Source: Larus michahellis | Lineage: Eukaryota > Chordata > Aves > Charadriiformes > Laridae | NCBI RefSeq assembly: GCF_964199755.1 | Contig: NC_133930.1 | Span: 60,231,962 to 60,295,961 of the forward strand | Length of the DNA stretch: 64,000 bases | Direction: 5' to 3' | Part shown: in pieces, positions 50,381-63,281 of the stretch | How the letters are laid out: the number at the start of each line of letters is the position of its first letter | How positions within the stretch are numbered: position 1 is the stretch's first letter | Notes under the pieces: model-generated | The model's database searches: none | Seen by the model: only the letters and a program-made list of their open reading frames with translations | What the model was told of the DNA's origin: nothing | Made by a program: the position numbers and the translations under genes

Positions 50381-50885
50381 CTACTCAGCGCCGGTGATGC
50401 CACACCTGAAGTAGTGTGTCCAGTCCAGAGAAATGGAGCTAATGTCCAGCGAAGGGCCACTACAATGGTGAAGGCACTGGAGCATCTCTTCTATGAAGAA
50501 AGGCTGAGAGAGCAGGGACTGTTCAGCCTGGAGAAGAACAGGGGAAATCTCATCAATGTCTATAAAAACCTGAAGGGAGGATGCAGAGAAAACAGAGCAA
50601 GGCTCTTTTCAGTGGTGCTCTGTGACAGGTCCGGAGGCAATGGACACAAACCGAAACACAGGAGGTTCCATCAGAACATCAGGAAACACTTTTTCACTGT
50701 GAGGGTGACCAAGCACTGCGTCAGGTTGCCTGGAGAGATTGTGGATTCTCCATCCTCGGACATACTCAAAAGCTGCCTGGATATGGTCTTGGGCACTGGC
50801 TGTAGGTGGTGTTTGAGCAGGCAATTAGACCAGATGACTTCCAGAGGCCTCTGCCAACCTTAACCACTCTTTCATTCTGTGATCT
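50381..50885 (+). mobile_element. CR1 LINE 3' fragment
   Basis: Starts in the C-terminal reverse-transcriptase region (GCCGGTGATGCCACACCTGA, then [20 protein letters not shown]) and continues through [16 protein letters not shown] to CAACCTTAACCACTCTTTCATTCTGTGAT. A frame of about 149 codons stays open across it, but this is a remnant, not a gene. It is 5'-truncated. Confidence 0.92.
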
Positions 50886-53800
50886 GTCACAAAAAAGATT
50901 TCAGCAGCAGGCAAATAGTGCCTTTTTAGGGGTGGGATGGTATAAAAAAAATTCAAGGTATCAAGATTATATGGGTTTTGCAAACTATCGCCACACAGTG
51001 CATGAACAAGACTTCTTATCTGCTAGATATTTCTATCTAGATGTCAGGTATATATTCAGGTAAATATATAAATGATGAATTTGTTGCTTTTATTTTCAGA
51101 GGTGTCTTAATGTCAAATATTTCAAATTGCGCTATCCTTTTACAGGAAATTTTTACCATTAAGTGCAATAAAATTGAAATTACACAATTCTGTTCCATGT
51201 TTTTATTGAAGCCGCATAAACTTGCCCAGAGGTTTTCAAGGATTTTCCCTCTTTCTAAATATATAAAACTTCTGTTAGTTTAGGAGACTTAAGTATGATT
51301 TCATTCACTAACTATTATCCTCCTGGCCAAAAATAATGTTTCTGTGAGTGATTCTTGTACAGTTTCTTTTCTAACTGATGTGCTTAGTCATGATAATTAT
51401 ATATATGAAATATAAAAGCTGGAAAGTAATAATACGTATTACAAAATAGAGAATTTGTGCATGAAAATTGTTAAGTGGATGAACTCTCTGGAATATTGGA
51501 ATATCTCCATCAAAAAAATGATGTATTAACAAATAAAGCTTTAAAAAATTGCCTTGCACAGACAAAGCTCTAAAAATGAAGCTTTCCAGTTGATGATTGC
51601 CTTTTATATTTCTTTTAACCTCAAAAAAACCCAAAATACTGATATTAACTTTGAAAAGCAAATATAAAAATTAAAGGCTGTAATTGACAAAAAAAAAAAA
51701 AGAAAGAAATTGAAAACTCAAAGTCAATTGCACTGGAGTTTAAATTATTTTTAGCTGCAATTTAAGCATTTTTCTTGTCCAGCATGCACTGAATATCAGG
51801 TTGATCAAGTAGATTTAATTCACAGGATACCTAAAAATAGATGTAAGGAAAAAAAGGAAAATACTCCAAGTCCTTTGTATGTTAGCTCTTACCAAATGCA
51901 GTAGTCAAATTATGAAGTTAAGCCATAACAGGATTTTTTGGCAAAGATTCTCTAGTAATTAACTGATTTATTTGACTGATAAAGAAATGTTGATCTCCAT
52001 TAAATTGTTTATTTTTAAGGAGAAATTATAGAGAAAATTCTCATTCTAGAGGTCCGTAGCACACTAAATTCAATTACAACTTATTTTATACATAGAATCA
52101 CAAAGTAGGAGTTGTTCAGAGAAGCTTTAATGTTCTATTTACATTCCTTAATTTCTGATTGAGGGATTGTATCTACCAGTTTTTAAAAATTTCTTTGTAT
52201 ACAGTTTAGCTTTGAGCTAGATTTTTGTTTGGACTTTTGTAATGAGAAATATAATGGAACAAGAAGATTTCTCTTTTGGGACACATAACTAAAATATCCT
52301 GGTCATCATTAACTATTCTACTGAAGATGACCTGGTAGGGAAGTTGAAGCTCTGAGAAAACAGAAGTAAGCCAAGCTAATGGCCTTCCATCAACTAAATC
52401 ACATTCTTATTTTTACATCGTACACTAAGTAATTAAAGTAGGTAATGTTAAAGAAGCCTTGCAGAAAGAAAGGGCTTCATTCAGCAAGAGTGAAAGAAAA
52501 AAACCAAAACCCTTTATACTAAACATATTTAACAGACAAACCACAGTGACAGAAGAGTAATAGACTGAAAAAGGATCAGAGGATTTACAGCCATTAGTAA
52601 ATCACTAAATACAACAGGAGAGAGTATAGTATACCTACCAGAAGCGGCAGGAGACATATCACCAACAGCAATGCATGGGAAGACTTTGACAGATCTGGGG
52701 GCGTTTCATGCTGCCACCAGTTCAAGGGATCCAAGTTAGAGTAGCCTGCTTGTATTCCCAACAGATTGTTAAACTCAATCTTGTTCTAGGCAAAAAACCC
52801 CACACTGTTTTAGCAGTCTAATCAAGGAATTATTGTTAGTCCCATTACCATGGCTTTAACATTTATAGTTCAAGTTATATACACTTAAAATGACATGCAC
52901 AAATAGTGTCCATCCCTTTCTTTGGTGTTATATTCACACTTTCGCAGACCCTCTGGGTCTCAAGGTTGATGGCTTCAGTTTGCATTGTGGGGGAGAGTCT
53001 CGCAAGCCATTAGCATCCTGATCTCCAAGCAGGTCAAGCGAAGTCCATACTTCTGCCATACTGGCAAGCCCTGAAGCCTATCTCATCAGCTGGACGCAAA
53101 GCCTGTGGCTTGCTACAAGCAATGACAGCCATAATTACCATTGGTCTTTTCACATACGCAACTCAAAAAAAGGATATTGTAAGGGAAGGTCCAAGAGAAC
53201 ATGGCAGCCTATGGACCTACCTACTACTAGTCAGCATCTTTCAGCAGGTGAGGATCGGCTGAGGCATTAGCTAGCAGTCTGTTTCTGGCATACTCAGATT
53301 TCCCCATAAAAAGTCTAAATTCTCCAGGTGGGGACATCAGCACTGACACATTGAGGTTCCAAACCTAAGGAGGCCTGAGGGAGGAAAAATCATGTCTAGA
53401 CTAGCAGAAAGTCTTGAATGGCACTAGATAAGACTGTGTAAGGGGAAACAGTTGTTTGAGAGCTCAGGCTGCGTAACTCTTAAGCTAAGGTCAGGGAGAA
53501 GCAAGGGCCAATGGCTGCATCCCTAGTGCTTTTCTTTTGGCATCAGAAGCACAGGATGGACTTTTGCAGCCTGGCTGAGGGACTGTCATAAGAAAAAGAA
53601 TAGGGAAGATAATAGAAGCTGTTATAGAGGGCAAGAAAGTGAGCAGTGGCTGAGGCTTGGAGACAATATAGATACATCACTGTTAGACTCATGAACACGA
53701 TGATGGCAGTACATTCATGATTGGTTTTGTCAGGGAGCAGCAGCACTTGCTGCTGTGCAAGGGCTGGGGAACCAGGCGACGAGGGCAGCAGCAAACCAGG

Positions 53801-53907
53801 CAGGAGGACCTGAGCTTGATGCGGCTGCCAGGGGAAGCAGGGACAGACCCCCACTTCTCCCAGCTCCTGCTCACGTGTCTCTGCTCCCAGGGCAGCATGA
53901 AGCCAGG
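50886..53907. other. Intergenic, no gene supported
   Basis: AT-rich to about 52.9 kb, then a more GC-balanced stretch (52940-53900) without a long frame that could be a diverged transposon. I could not assign it. Confidence 0.55.
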
Positions 53908-54123
53908 GAAGAAGAAATTCTTTACTGTGAGGGTGGTGAGGCACTGGAACAGGTTGTCCAGGGAAGCTGTGGATGCCCCATCCCTGGAAGTGTTCAAGGC
54001 CAGGCTGGATGAGGCTTTGAGCAGCCTGGTCTAGCGGGAGGTGTCCCTGCCCATGGCAGGGAGTTGGAGCTAGTTGATCTCTAAGGTCCCTTCCAACCCA
54101 AACCATTCTGTGATTCTGTGATG
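53908..54123 (+). mobile_element. CR1 LINE, short young-looking 3' fragment
   Basis: AAATTCTTTACTGTGAGGGT, GGCACTGGAACAGGTTGTCC, then GTCCCTTCCAACCCAAACC and ATTCTGTGATTCTGTGAT. This is a well-kept CR1 3' end of about 216 bp. The GC-rich stretch immediately before it (53725-53907) is not recognised as CR1. Confidence 0.93.
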
Positions 54124-57100
54124 TTTGGGCCGTGTCAGCACTGGCATGAGCACAGGCAGGGAAAGCCAGAGGAGAGATGGGTGGAAGGAAAGAGGATGGT
54201 GCACTGGAGACCCTGACTGATCTGATTAAGAAGTAACTCATGTTAAGAAAATTTGTTCAAATTTTCTTGGACGACATCATGTTAACTAGCTCCAGATGTG
54301 CATCTCTGCCACCTGTTATTTCTTTAGTTGCTATTGTGTGCTTTTCTTCTTTTGTTTCATAGCATTGCATAGATGGAAATGACAAACAGCTGGGGGGACA
54401 CAATCTTTTAACTGTGTCAATGTCCTTCAATGTCCTTCAACTATAAGCTATTAGCAATCTTACTTGAACCTTAGATAGTCTTTTAGTTGTTCCAAGCATA
54501 CCGCTCACACCCATGCAGATGCAGAAGGTTTAAGTAGTTGTTAAAATTCATTCTGACTTTAAAAATATTTCAGACTAATAAATTACCACCAAGGAGAAAG
54601 TGACAAACTGATTCCACTTAGAGTATATTCTCTTTGGAAGAGTGCTAGTCATCGAAGGGAAACTTTGAGGAGGAATTAAACAGAATGGAAAGTATTCTAA
54701 ATAAATGAAGACTGGCAAGTAATCCAAGAGATAGAGGTCACAACCTGGCTGTAAGGGAAAGAAAACAGAGATTGTTTAAATATAGCAGCCAAAACTACTT
54801 TATAGAGACAACACATCAGTAATTTTCTAGCAAATCTGATGCCGTCCTAACTTGTCCCTGCTATGGTTCCATTATTCTTGCTGCTGATGTTAGCTGTCAC
54901 AATTACAAGTTATGCTAACACATGCCCCAGCTGACATTTGGAACTGATGTGACACCAAACATTTTTCACTGAACAATTATCTAACTCTTCACAAACAAAG
55001 AATTTTAAATAAAATCCTGCTGAGAGATGTGTTCCCTCGGGGAACTATGCACATAGCTTAATGCACCAGTTTCTGGGAAGAGCATTTAAAAGCATATGAA
55101 AACCAGAGTATTATTGATATGACTGTGCATTTCAAATACATGTTTAAATGTGTAAATCCCCAAAGAGAAGTTTAAAGTGTCCAGAAGAAGGGAAAAGGAA
55201 CTTTTCAAGAAGGTTTTAGAGTAGAATGCTGATTCTCAGTTCAAGTATGCCAGAAGTAGGTATCCCACTGACTGGAGTTACTTTAAAAGCCTGATGTAAG
55301 AATATAATCATAATGATAACCTGAAGCTGAAAGTTATCCTGACATTTACATCACTGGGAAAGGATTTTTTTCCTTTGACTATACTAATTTCATACACTTT
55401 ATCCCCTCTAATAATCACCTTGGCATCAATGGGACACCCGTGTGTGTAGGAGCACTACAATGTGCATTCACCATCAAGAATGTATGAACTCTCAATGACT
55501 TCGATATTCTTCCATAAATGTAGGTGAAAGTGCTTAGGAAATACTTTTCAGTGGATGTTAATAAAATTCCCATGTGCTTCTAGTAGCAGATGATGTGACA
55601 AATAAATTCATTACGTGGAAACAGGAAAGTAAGATATTCCTAAAAATTTGGTAATTTTGAGGATTTTTTAGTTTAAGCCAGGTAAAATACATTAAAAACA
55701 ATATTAAGAAGTATAAAATATTACAAAATATAAAATAATCTACAAACATTAAAAATGAATATAAAAATTATTTACCTTATAACAGTTTCATCATCTAAAT
55801 GTTTTTATGGGATGAAACAAAAAAAGATGCTGGATATTTTTATAAAACTCTTTATGGCATTTGTTTTTCACAGGCAGAATCACTGTAAGATGTATTACAT
55901 GTGAAATCTTTTAAAATTCAGTTCATAAAAACAGTGTGTCCAGTTGATGTTGTGTGGCATCACATTTAATTGATTTAGCCGTAAACATTAAGCTAAATCC
56001 ACATCACTTAACCCAGCAATGCAGTGAATGTTTGAAATTTTCACGAGAAAGTAAGAACTAAATACAGTAGCAGTTATGAAAACTAAACTTCTACCCATCA
56101 GTCACCCCATGGATTTACTACTAACATCAAGTCTGAATAAAATTTGAAGGCGGTGTTCACCCATGCATCACCCTGCATGCCAATGTAATCCACAGAGACT
56201 CAGGCTCTCTTTCAGAACCAGGTTAAGCATTCCAAAATTCTGGCTTTGACCTTCAGAAATAATCTGATCAGTCAAATCTGTCTGCTGCAAATATGTGGAG
56301 AGGATGAGGAAGGAGAAGGGGAGAGAAAAAAAGCAGTTTTAAAGGAAGGGGTTGTTCATATCCTACGCCATACTTGTACCGCTGTTAACTTTCTCAATTC
56401 ATCCTTTATGTTGAGATGGTTGTGAAGACAGGTCTAGCCACCTTTACCTGTTACATACTTTAATCTTTTTTATAAATATGTATTATTGGCATAATTCCCT
56501 TTACATTTTCGTGTATAGTATGTCAAACTCACTTTAATTCACTTTTATCTAATTTCTCCATTGAGAAAGGAAAAATTATAAAAACAGCTTTATTTGAAAT
56601 CTACATATCTGAATGAGAACTTTTCAAAAACTTTCTGTAACAGTAAGTTTGGACTCCATGTTGTAATTAGTAAATTCAATTCAGATGTTGAAGCAATAAT
56701 CTTTTATCTTTAATTAAGTAAATACATGGCTATCACTTCACAATTCTGATATTTAAAAATCATTTGTAAGTGTGAGAAAACGGTCTGCTATTCTTCCATA
56801 ATCCCATTTTTGTTCAAAAAATAAAATTACAATTAGATTCATGTTAATAATAAAAGTATAACATTTTAGGAAATATAAATTAGTAGCATGTCTCAAGCTG
56901 ACAATTTTCTATCTTTCTAAAATAGGTAATAGCTGGAGAATTTTCTAAGTTCCTATTTCAGGTAATACAATTGTTGTATGTTCAGCTATTTGAGATAGAA
57001 GAACTGGTATAAAAACGGTACTCACATCAAGTAAAAGAACTAAAGAAACACACTGATTCTGAGAAACAACAGTGGCCGCATGAGGTCTCAAGTGTACAAA

Positions 57101-60100
57101 GTTAACTGCAATTTCACTTGGCCTTCCTGATGCTTGGAAGTTCAAGGAGAGGGCTTTAAATAGTACTGCTAAAATGAGAAAAAGAAAAAAAAACAAAACT
57201 TTTGTAGGGGTTTATTACCCTTTCCATATTCTGTGTGATAGAATGAATTCAGATTTTGAAATAATTGGTTTCTTTCACTACCATTTTGTTTAGCTTTGTA
57301 TTCACAGACATTAGTATAACTGGGAAATACCTAATTTACTGCTACTGCTTTGATCTTCATCTGCTTGCAAGCTAGCACTTGATTAGCCAGTTTAGTGGAT
57401 TTAGACCACAAAATTTTTCTCAATAACGTATTTAGGAAAATGTTTACTTATTTCATAAGACAAATACTCCAGAATCTGTGTTTCTCTTTTTCCCATCTTT
57501 TTTATTTAGCAGTATTTGTTTTCAATAAAAAAATTGAAAGTGCAATTTTGTCTCGCAAAAACGTCTTACAAAAAGGACAAAGGAGTTCAATGCATATAAC
57601 TATCTTTCAGTTATCTATTATTTGAATTTAATTTCTAGCTTTTAAAGGCCTAAGAACACCTTATGGCTAAAAGTGAATAATGCACTCAATTATAGCAGTG
57701 GTCATTACCCTGTGATTTCAACATAAATTGAAAGCACAGGCATTATGTCTAGTCTGTGCTATGAGTCAGTAGGGCTCCGATCAGTATCTGCATTTCAGCT
57801 GCAAAGCAATTGCCCTGTTAAACTGGAATCGGTGTGTTAAGAACTTGCCTGTGCCCCAGAAAATCTGAGTGATGTGACCAACAGGAGAAACTGGCCTTTT
57901 CAGTGCATGTGTCTCGAGAAGACAACCTCACCACAGCTTCATAAAACTTGCGACAACGAGAAGGGATAGCAAGCAAGGGCAGGTTGTCTAGCACCTGCCA
58001 GTTACTGAGCAGTTTGGGAGGTTCAGTTCTAAGGCACAGGACAAAGAGAAGCTTGAGCATATTGCTCTATCAAGTCACTGGGGGAGGACAGAGAGTTAGT
58101 TTGGTTGGTTATTGGTCAGGCAGGAGCCTGGTATTGGAATTTAGGTTATAAAAAAAACTAAAAAAATTGCTGTTAATAGTATTAAAAGATACCTTTACTC
58201 CTCGATAAAGAAAATGAATGTAACAAGCAATAGATGTGAGCAAATTTATGTATCTGCGATCATATAAGTGAAGCCAGAGCTGCGTATTATATTCTCATCT
58301 GCGTGATAAATTAATTTTGCCTGGCCGTAAAGGAAAGAAATTTATTGTTTCTCAGCTTTGACACTTATGTTTTTAGCATAAGAAAAGAATTGTTGAGAAA
58401 TGGGTGAACTGCCAAAATGCCGAAGTTAAAGCGATCCGCACAATGGCTAGAAGTTCCAATAATGTTTGTGGCTCCAGCTTCACCAAGCATTGCAGCTCCT
58501 TTTTGGAACATCAGGGTCTGCTGGACACTGTGACAGTCTGTGTTACTGTAATTTCTTTATTATTGTGTTTCACACTTGGTGCCTACAATAAAATCAGGCA
58601 TATGTTTTGCTGTCCTAATGGTATCTTACCTTAATGAAAAAAGTTTAGGGCTTGGGGGGTGGGGGTGTATATTTCAACTGACTGTAAGAATGCCACTTTT
58701 AAAGATAGTATTTCTGGAATTATGTTGCGATGTGAAATCAATAGTGTGACTGAAACCTCTTGCATAACAGAATACCTGAAAGATTCTTATATTCTTACTG
58801 TTCAACAGAAACTAGCAGGTACGTAGTCCTTAGCTGCATTTTGGGAGAACAGGGAGGAACTCAGCAAGAAAAACAAAGGAATTCTCTGGCAAAAAAAGAA
58901 TGTTTTTCTTCCAACTATGACTTTCTGGCGTTGTCTCTTTCTGTGAAATTTTCATTCTTAGGGCTAACTCTGCCTCTACGACAGAACTCATGCTGGAGCA
59001 AAAAGGAGGCACCCAGTCGCAGTGGTAGTTCTAGAACAAGGTGATTTCCTGATTTGCTATTGGAAACATGGAGAAAAAGCTATGAGACTCTGAGTCACCC
59101 CTGCTGCAGTTTATTTTACAATCACTTATGCATACTAAACTAGCCTATTTGTTTGCCCAGGCATGGACCATTACCAGAAATAACCTATTGCACTGACTGT
59201 ATGAGCACTGCCTGAATATTCAAAAGCTGTGTTTGTGCTAGCAGGTGTGGAAAACCAGAGGCCAATTCTGTAGCTGTCATCACATGCCCCTCTAAGAGAA
59301 GCTTAAGCCCAGTGATAGATCAGCCAGGGATAGCTGGGGAGGTAGGCTGTTGGGGAAGTTCCTTGTTCCTCTTCCATTTCTCTCTAGCCTCTCCTACCTC
59401 ACATTTCTTCTTCCAGAGTTTGGCAGAATCTTTCTTTCTGTCTCTGAAAATACAATAAACATGCAAAGCTTTCTATAATAACTGAAACAATTAAATTAAC
59501 TGTGACGCAGGAAAGGAAGGGTTAATCAGCAAACTGCCCGTGAGTACTTTACCAATGCAAAGCCCTCAAAAGACAGGCTGGCTGCAGTTCTTTCTGCCAA
59601 GAAAGCAACTGAGATTTCAGGAATGGCAACTATTGCAGAAGCATCAAATCGTCCTGTCATCGGCAGACATGCCATCATGTTCTCCACATTCCTAGTGGCC
59701 TGACTCTTCAAGGCTTTCCCTCTCTGCCCTGCCAGTTTCCTGGACTCTGTACTCTTTGGATTTTTTCTCCAGAAGAGTTTTGGGCTGGATCTTGTTAATG
59801 CTTGCTAACACTAACAGAAACATTGATTGTATTGTTTTTATTGGATTCTCTTTTTAAGTGTGTACAAGCAATAAAGTCAGTAACATGCTGTAGAAAATAT
59901 ACATGCTGTTGTTACTTGAATAAAAATTACTTTTTTACACCAATACTGAAAAACAGTCATTACACATTCTATGAAACCCTCAACCATGGTTTTTAAATAC
60001 TGTTCATGCTGTTCATGCCAGTGTCTTTGAATTTCCCAAATTATGAATAGTGCTGCATTTAACTTAATTTCTTCTTTTAAACCAGACTTGGCTCAGCCAA

Positions 60101-62844
60101 GTTTTTTAGCCACAAGGAAGTAATTTTCTCCTGTTTCAACATTCCATGCTTGTTCTCAGAAATCTCTTTGGGTTTCAGTTGGCTTGAAACTGGAGGTAAG
60201 GCTGAGTGGTTTTGTTCCAGCTTAGTCAGTGCAATTTCACAAGAGCTACTTGGGTAGCAGCCAGAGATGGAGAATGTAAATACAAAAGATCAATACCACT
60301 GCTTGGAACGCTGTTTTAGAAATAAGTTATTACATTGGTGTCCAGGTAAAACAATTACCTGAAGATTTAAAGGCAGTAAACCATAGTAAAGCTAGAGTAA
60401 ATAGGGTGTCTCAATGACACTGTCTTCATTTGTATCCTCTGACACTCCGGCCGATGGTATTGTCAAGACACACAGCAAGCTGACTCAAATTCCAGACAGA
60501 GGAAACTTACTATAGGTGTATAATTTACATATTTAGTTTATTATGTTAGAATGAAATTATGTTGCTGGACTGGATGCTAGTCATTTGTTAGTGAGTTTAA
60601 GTTACTAGTGCACGGAGCTCAAAAAACACAGGCGGACTACTGCCAAGATTTCATCATTAGCAAAGATAAGGTTCTGAAAAAAACACGTGGAAGTCTGAGT
60701 TTGACTAAATTTCTGAAATAGTTTCTCCTCAGACCCTAAAGCACAGCAAGTAGAGCTCATGTGCAGGTTTTCCAGTGTGCTTTAGACATTAAGTTTACTT
60801 AACAGAATCTAACTAACAGAAATACCGTTTTTGGGCAAGGTTCCTGTTCAGTTTGAAAGTTCCCAGGACAGGTGTTGTAGTGAGACTGGCAATAATTTTC
60901 TCCTCAGTCCCTAGGCAACACATTTGTTAAAATACATGCTTTTCTGCCACTGCATGCAAATGAAACTTCTCAAAGATTTTGTTTAAGAGTTTGATATACA
61001 CTGTACAGCCATAACAAATATTTTACATTTTTTATTGCCATTGTTTCATTTGATATTTTGCATTTATTATTGTCATTGTTTGAATTGACAAGTGCTATTT
61101 TGCTACTATTATTATTTTGCAAGGGTACACAAAAAGTGATTAATTAACCTGCAGCTTCTAATAAGGATGTTTTTAAAAAGCCGCAATGAACAACTGTGCA
61201 ACATATAATGATGGATAACTAAAAGTAAACAAAAGGGCATGAGAACTTTGGGCATGACTCCAAATTTGTTCATTAAAACAAAGCACAGCAGCTTAACAAA
61301 AGCATTTTCTCTTCTGCTACTGCGTTCTGCTGCTTTTTTTCCTTTTCTGATGCTGCTTGGATTTTAAAATTAATTTCTTGATGGAAACCCTTCCAGGAAC
61401 AGAATTGGGCAGCGTGGGGTGGGTGCAATGGCCATGGGAAGGAAAGATCTGGCAAGGCCCTGCCAGCAGCGGAGGGTAACTCATCCACAGCATCTGGGCT
61501 CACATGCAGCCTCTTCCTCCTCCCTACTCCTGCAGTTCTTCCTCCATGCCAGGACACAGTGAGGGCCGGACGTTCCCATGGGACAGGAGATGAGGATAAT
61601 ACCAGACAGGGCCTGGCAGCCAGGGCTGGTCGCACCACCCCAGTGAGGAGCAGGGGGCATCAAGGATAGCCCCAGCCCTGGGAATCGGGCACCTGCCTGG
61701 GTATGGAGATGCCTTCGGTGGGGCCCTGCTTGGCAGGGACCATGGATAGGCAGGGCAGGGCTGTGGGGAGCTGGAGAAGGTCCTTGCTGTGGCATCACTG
61801 TGGCATCCCCAGGGCAGGGGCTGGTGGTCCCAGAGGGCTGGGATGGAGTCCTGGCCCGTGGGCAGGTGAGGGGAGCCCCAGGGAGGCCAGGCAGGGACAG
61901 CCAGGGCTGTCCGTGCCCTCAGGGCACTGGCAGCTGACATAAAGAGTAATAATGCATATCTCTTTTCAGTAGAAGTCATTTATGGTTACTTAAAGCTTTT
62001 TGAAGACATTGTTACGGAAAAGTAAAAATTCAAGTGCCATGTCTGCTCCATCTTTGCTGTGCCTGTCTTTGATCTTTACTGATTTGTGGAAGGACAAGCT
62101 CCTCTTCTGAACTGAACTGGAGTTAAATTCAGGTTTATATGTGGGCCTCTCTTATTTTCTGTTTTCAGGAATTAGTAATGCACAGGAACTCGAACGTTAA
62201 AATAGCATTGAGACCAGATGGCTGATTTCAGATGGCCTAGTAGCAAGGCAAACCTTACTTTTTTACACTGGCATTTGTATGGATGGAAATCCATTTTGTG
62301 AGTATAATGGTGTTTCCATTCACAAGCAGAATTTCTGTCCTCAGTGGTTCCAGTAACAACTGAGGAAAAAGCTGAAAATGGAGAAACTAAATACTAGAAG
62401 TTTCCCAAATTTCACAATCTGATGTCTTCCACCCAGTTGTTACTTTCTCTTACAAATCTGTTAGCAAAATAAGATATTCATGTTTTGTTAAGCAATGATT
62501 CATTGAGGAAGCTTTATTAACATTATAAACTGCTCCTTGTTGCTAGTAGGATTAGAACTGAAGCCATTTAGTTTACTGTAGGACGAGCTACTTTTCGTAT
62601 AAAAGGAAACTGTAAAACATGTATTGCTAATTTAGTTGCACTTAAAACAGGTTTTCACTACAGAACTAAGAAACTATATCCCTGCACTTCATTTTGTCTC
62701 TCTAATGCTCCCTCCTGTACATCCACATAACGTGTACAAAAGCAAATTTCCCAATTTTCCCTAAAATCCTCTCTGCCCCCATTCCAAGTTACACTGTCAT
62801 TCTCACTTTTATCCAAAACTGTGAGGAAAGGGTTGCTAATTCAT
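54124..62844. other. Intergenic, no gene supported
   Basis: AT-rich sequence with no splice-consistent coding exons. Short frames at 58404-58634 and about 59490-59702 lack recognisable homology or exon structure. A GC-rich islet occupies about 61400-61935 and holds G-rich words such as CAGGGCTG and GGCAGGG with no recognised family. Small tandem duplications: TGTCCTTCAA x2 (54419-54440) and CTGTTCATG x2 (60001-60018). Confidence 0.6.
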
Positions 62845-63281
62845 TTCCTCTCCTTCCCTCTCCTTCCCTCTCCTTCCCTCTCCTTCCCTCTCCTTCCCTT
62901 CCCTTCCCTTCCCTTCCCTTCCCTTTCCTTTCCTTTCCTTCCCTTTCCTTTCCTTTCCTTTCCTTTCCTTTCCTTTCCTTTCCTTTCCTTTCCTTTCCTT
63001 TCCTTTCCTTTCCTTTCCTTTCCTTTCCTTTCCTTTCCTTTCCTTTCCTTTCCTTTCCTTTCCTTTCCTTTCCTTTCCTTTCCTTTCCTTTCCTTTCCTT
63101 TCCTTTCCTTTCCTCTCCTCTCCTCTCCTCTCCTCTCCTCTCCTCTCCTCTCCTCTCCTCTCCTCTCCTCTCCTCTCCTCTCCTCTCCTCTCCTCTCCTC
63201 TCCTCTCCTCTCCTCTCCTCTCCTCTCCTCTCCTCTCCTCTCCTCTCCTCTCCTCTCCTCTCCTCTCCTCTCCTCTCCTCT
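62845..63281. repeat. Segmented pentanucleotide polypyrimidine tract (437 bp)
   Basis: Uninterrupted C/T on the plus strand. In order: CTCCTTCCCT decamers (about 62845-62895), (TTCCC)n (about 62896-62924), (TTTCC)n (about 62925-63112, with one TTCCC variant near 62941), then (TCTCC)n (63113-63281). Because no unit contains a stop, both strands show spurious frames of about 175 codons. Long purine/pyrimidine mirror tracts can form triplex DNA and are length-unstable. Confidence 0.97.

Noticed and set aside
52091..52115. CR1-like tail ATAGAATCACAAAGTAGGAG
   Set aside because: Only about 20 bp of resemblance with no CR1 sequence following; too short to call.
52940..53540. GC-balanced segment considered as a DNA transposon or pseudogene
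   Set aside because: No inverted termini, duplication or protein similarity that I could identify.
58404..58634. 76-codon frame with a hydrophobic stretch (TVCVTVISLLLCFTLGAY)
   Set aside because: Begins only at GTG, no family match, no exon structure; best treated as chance.
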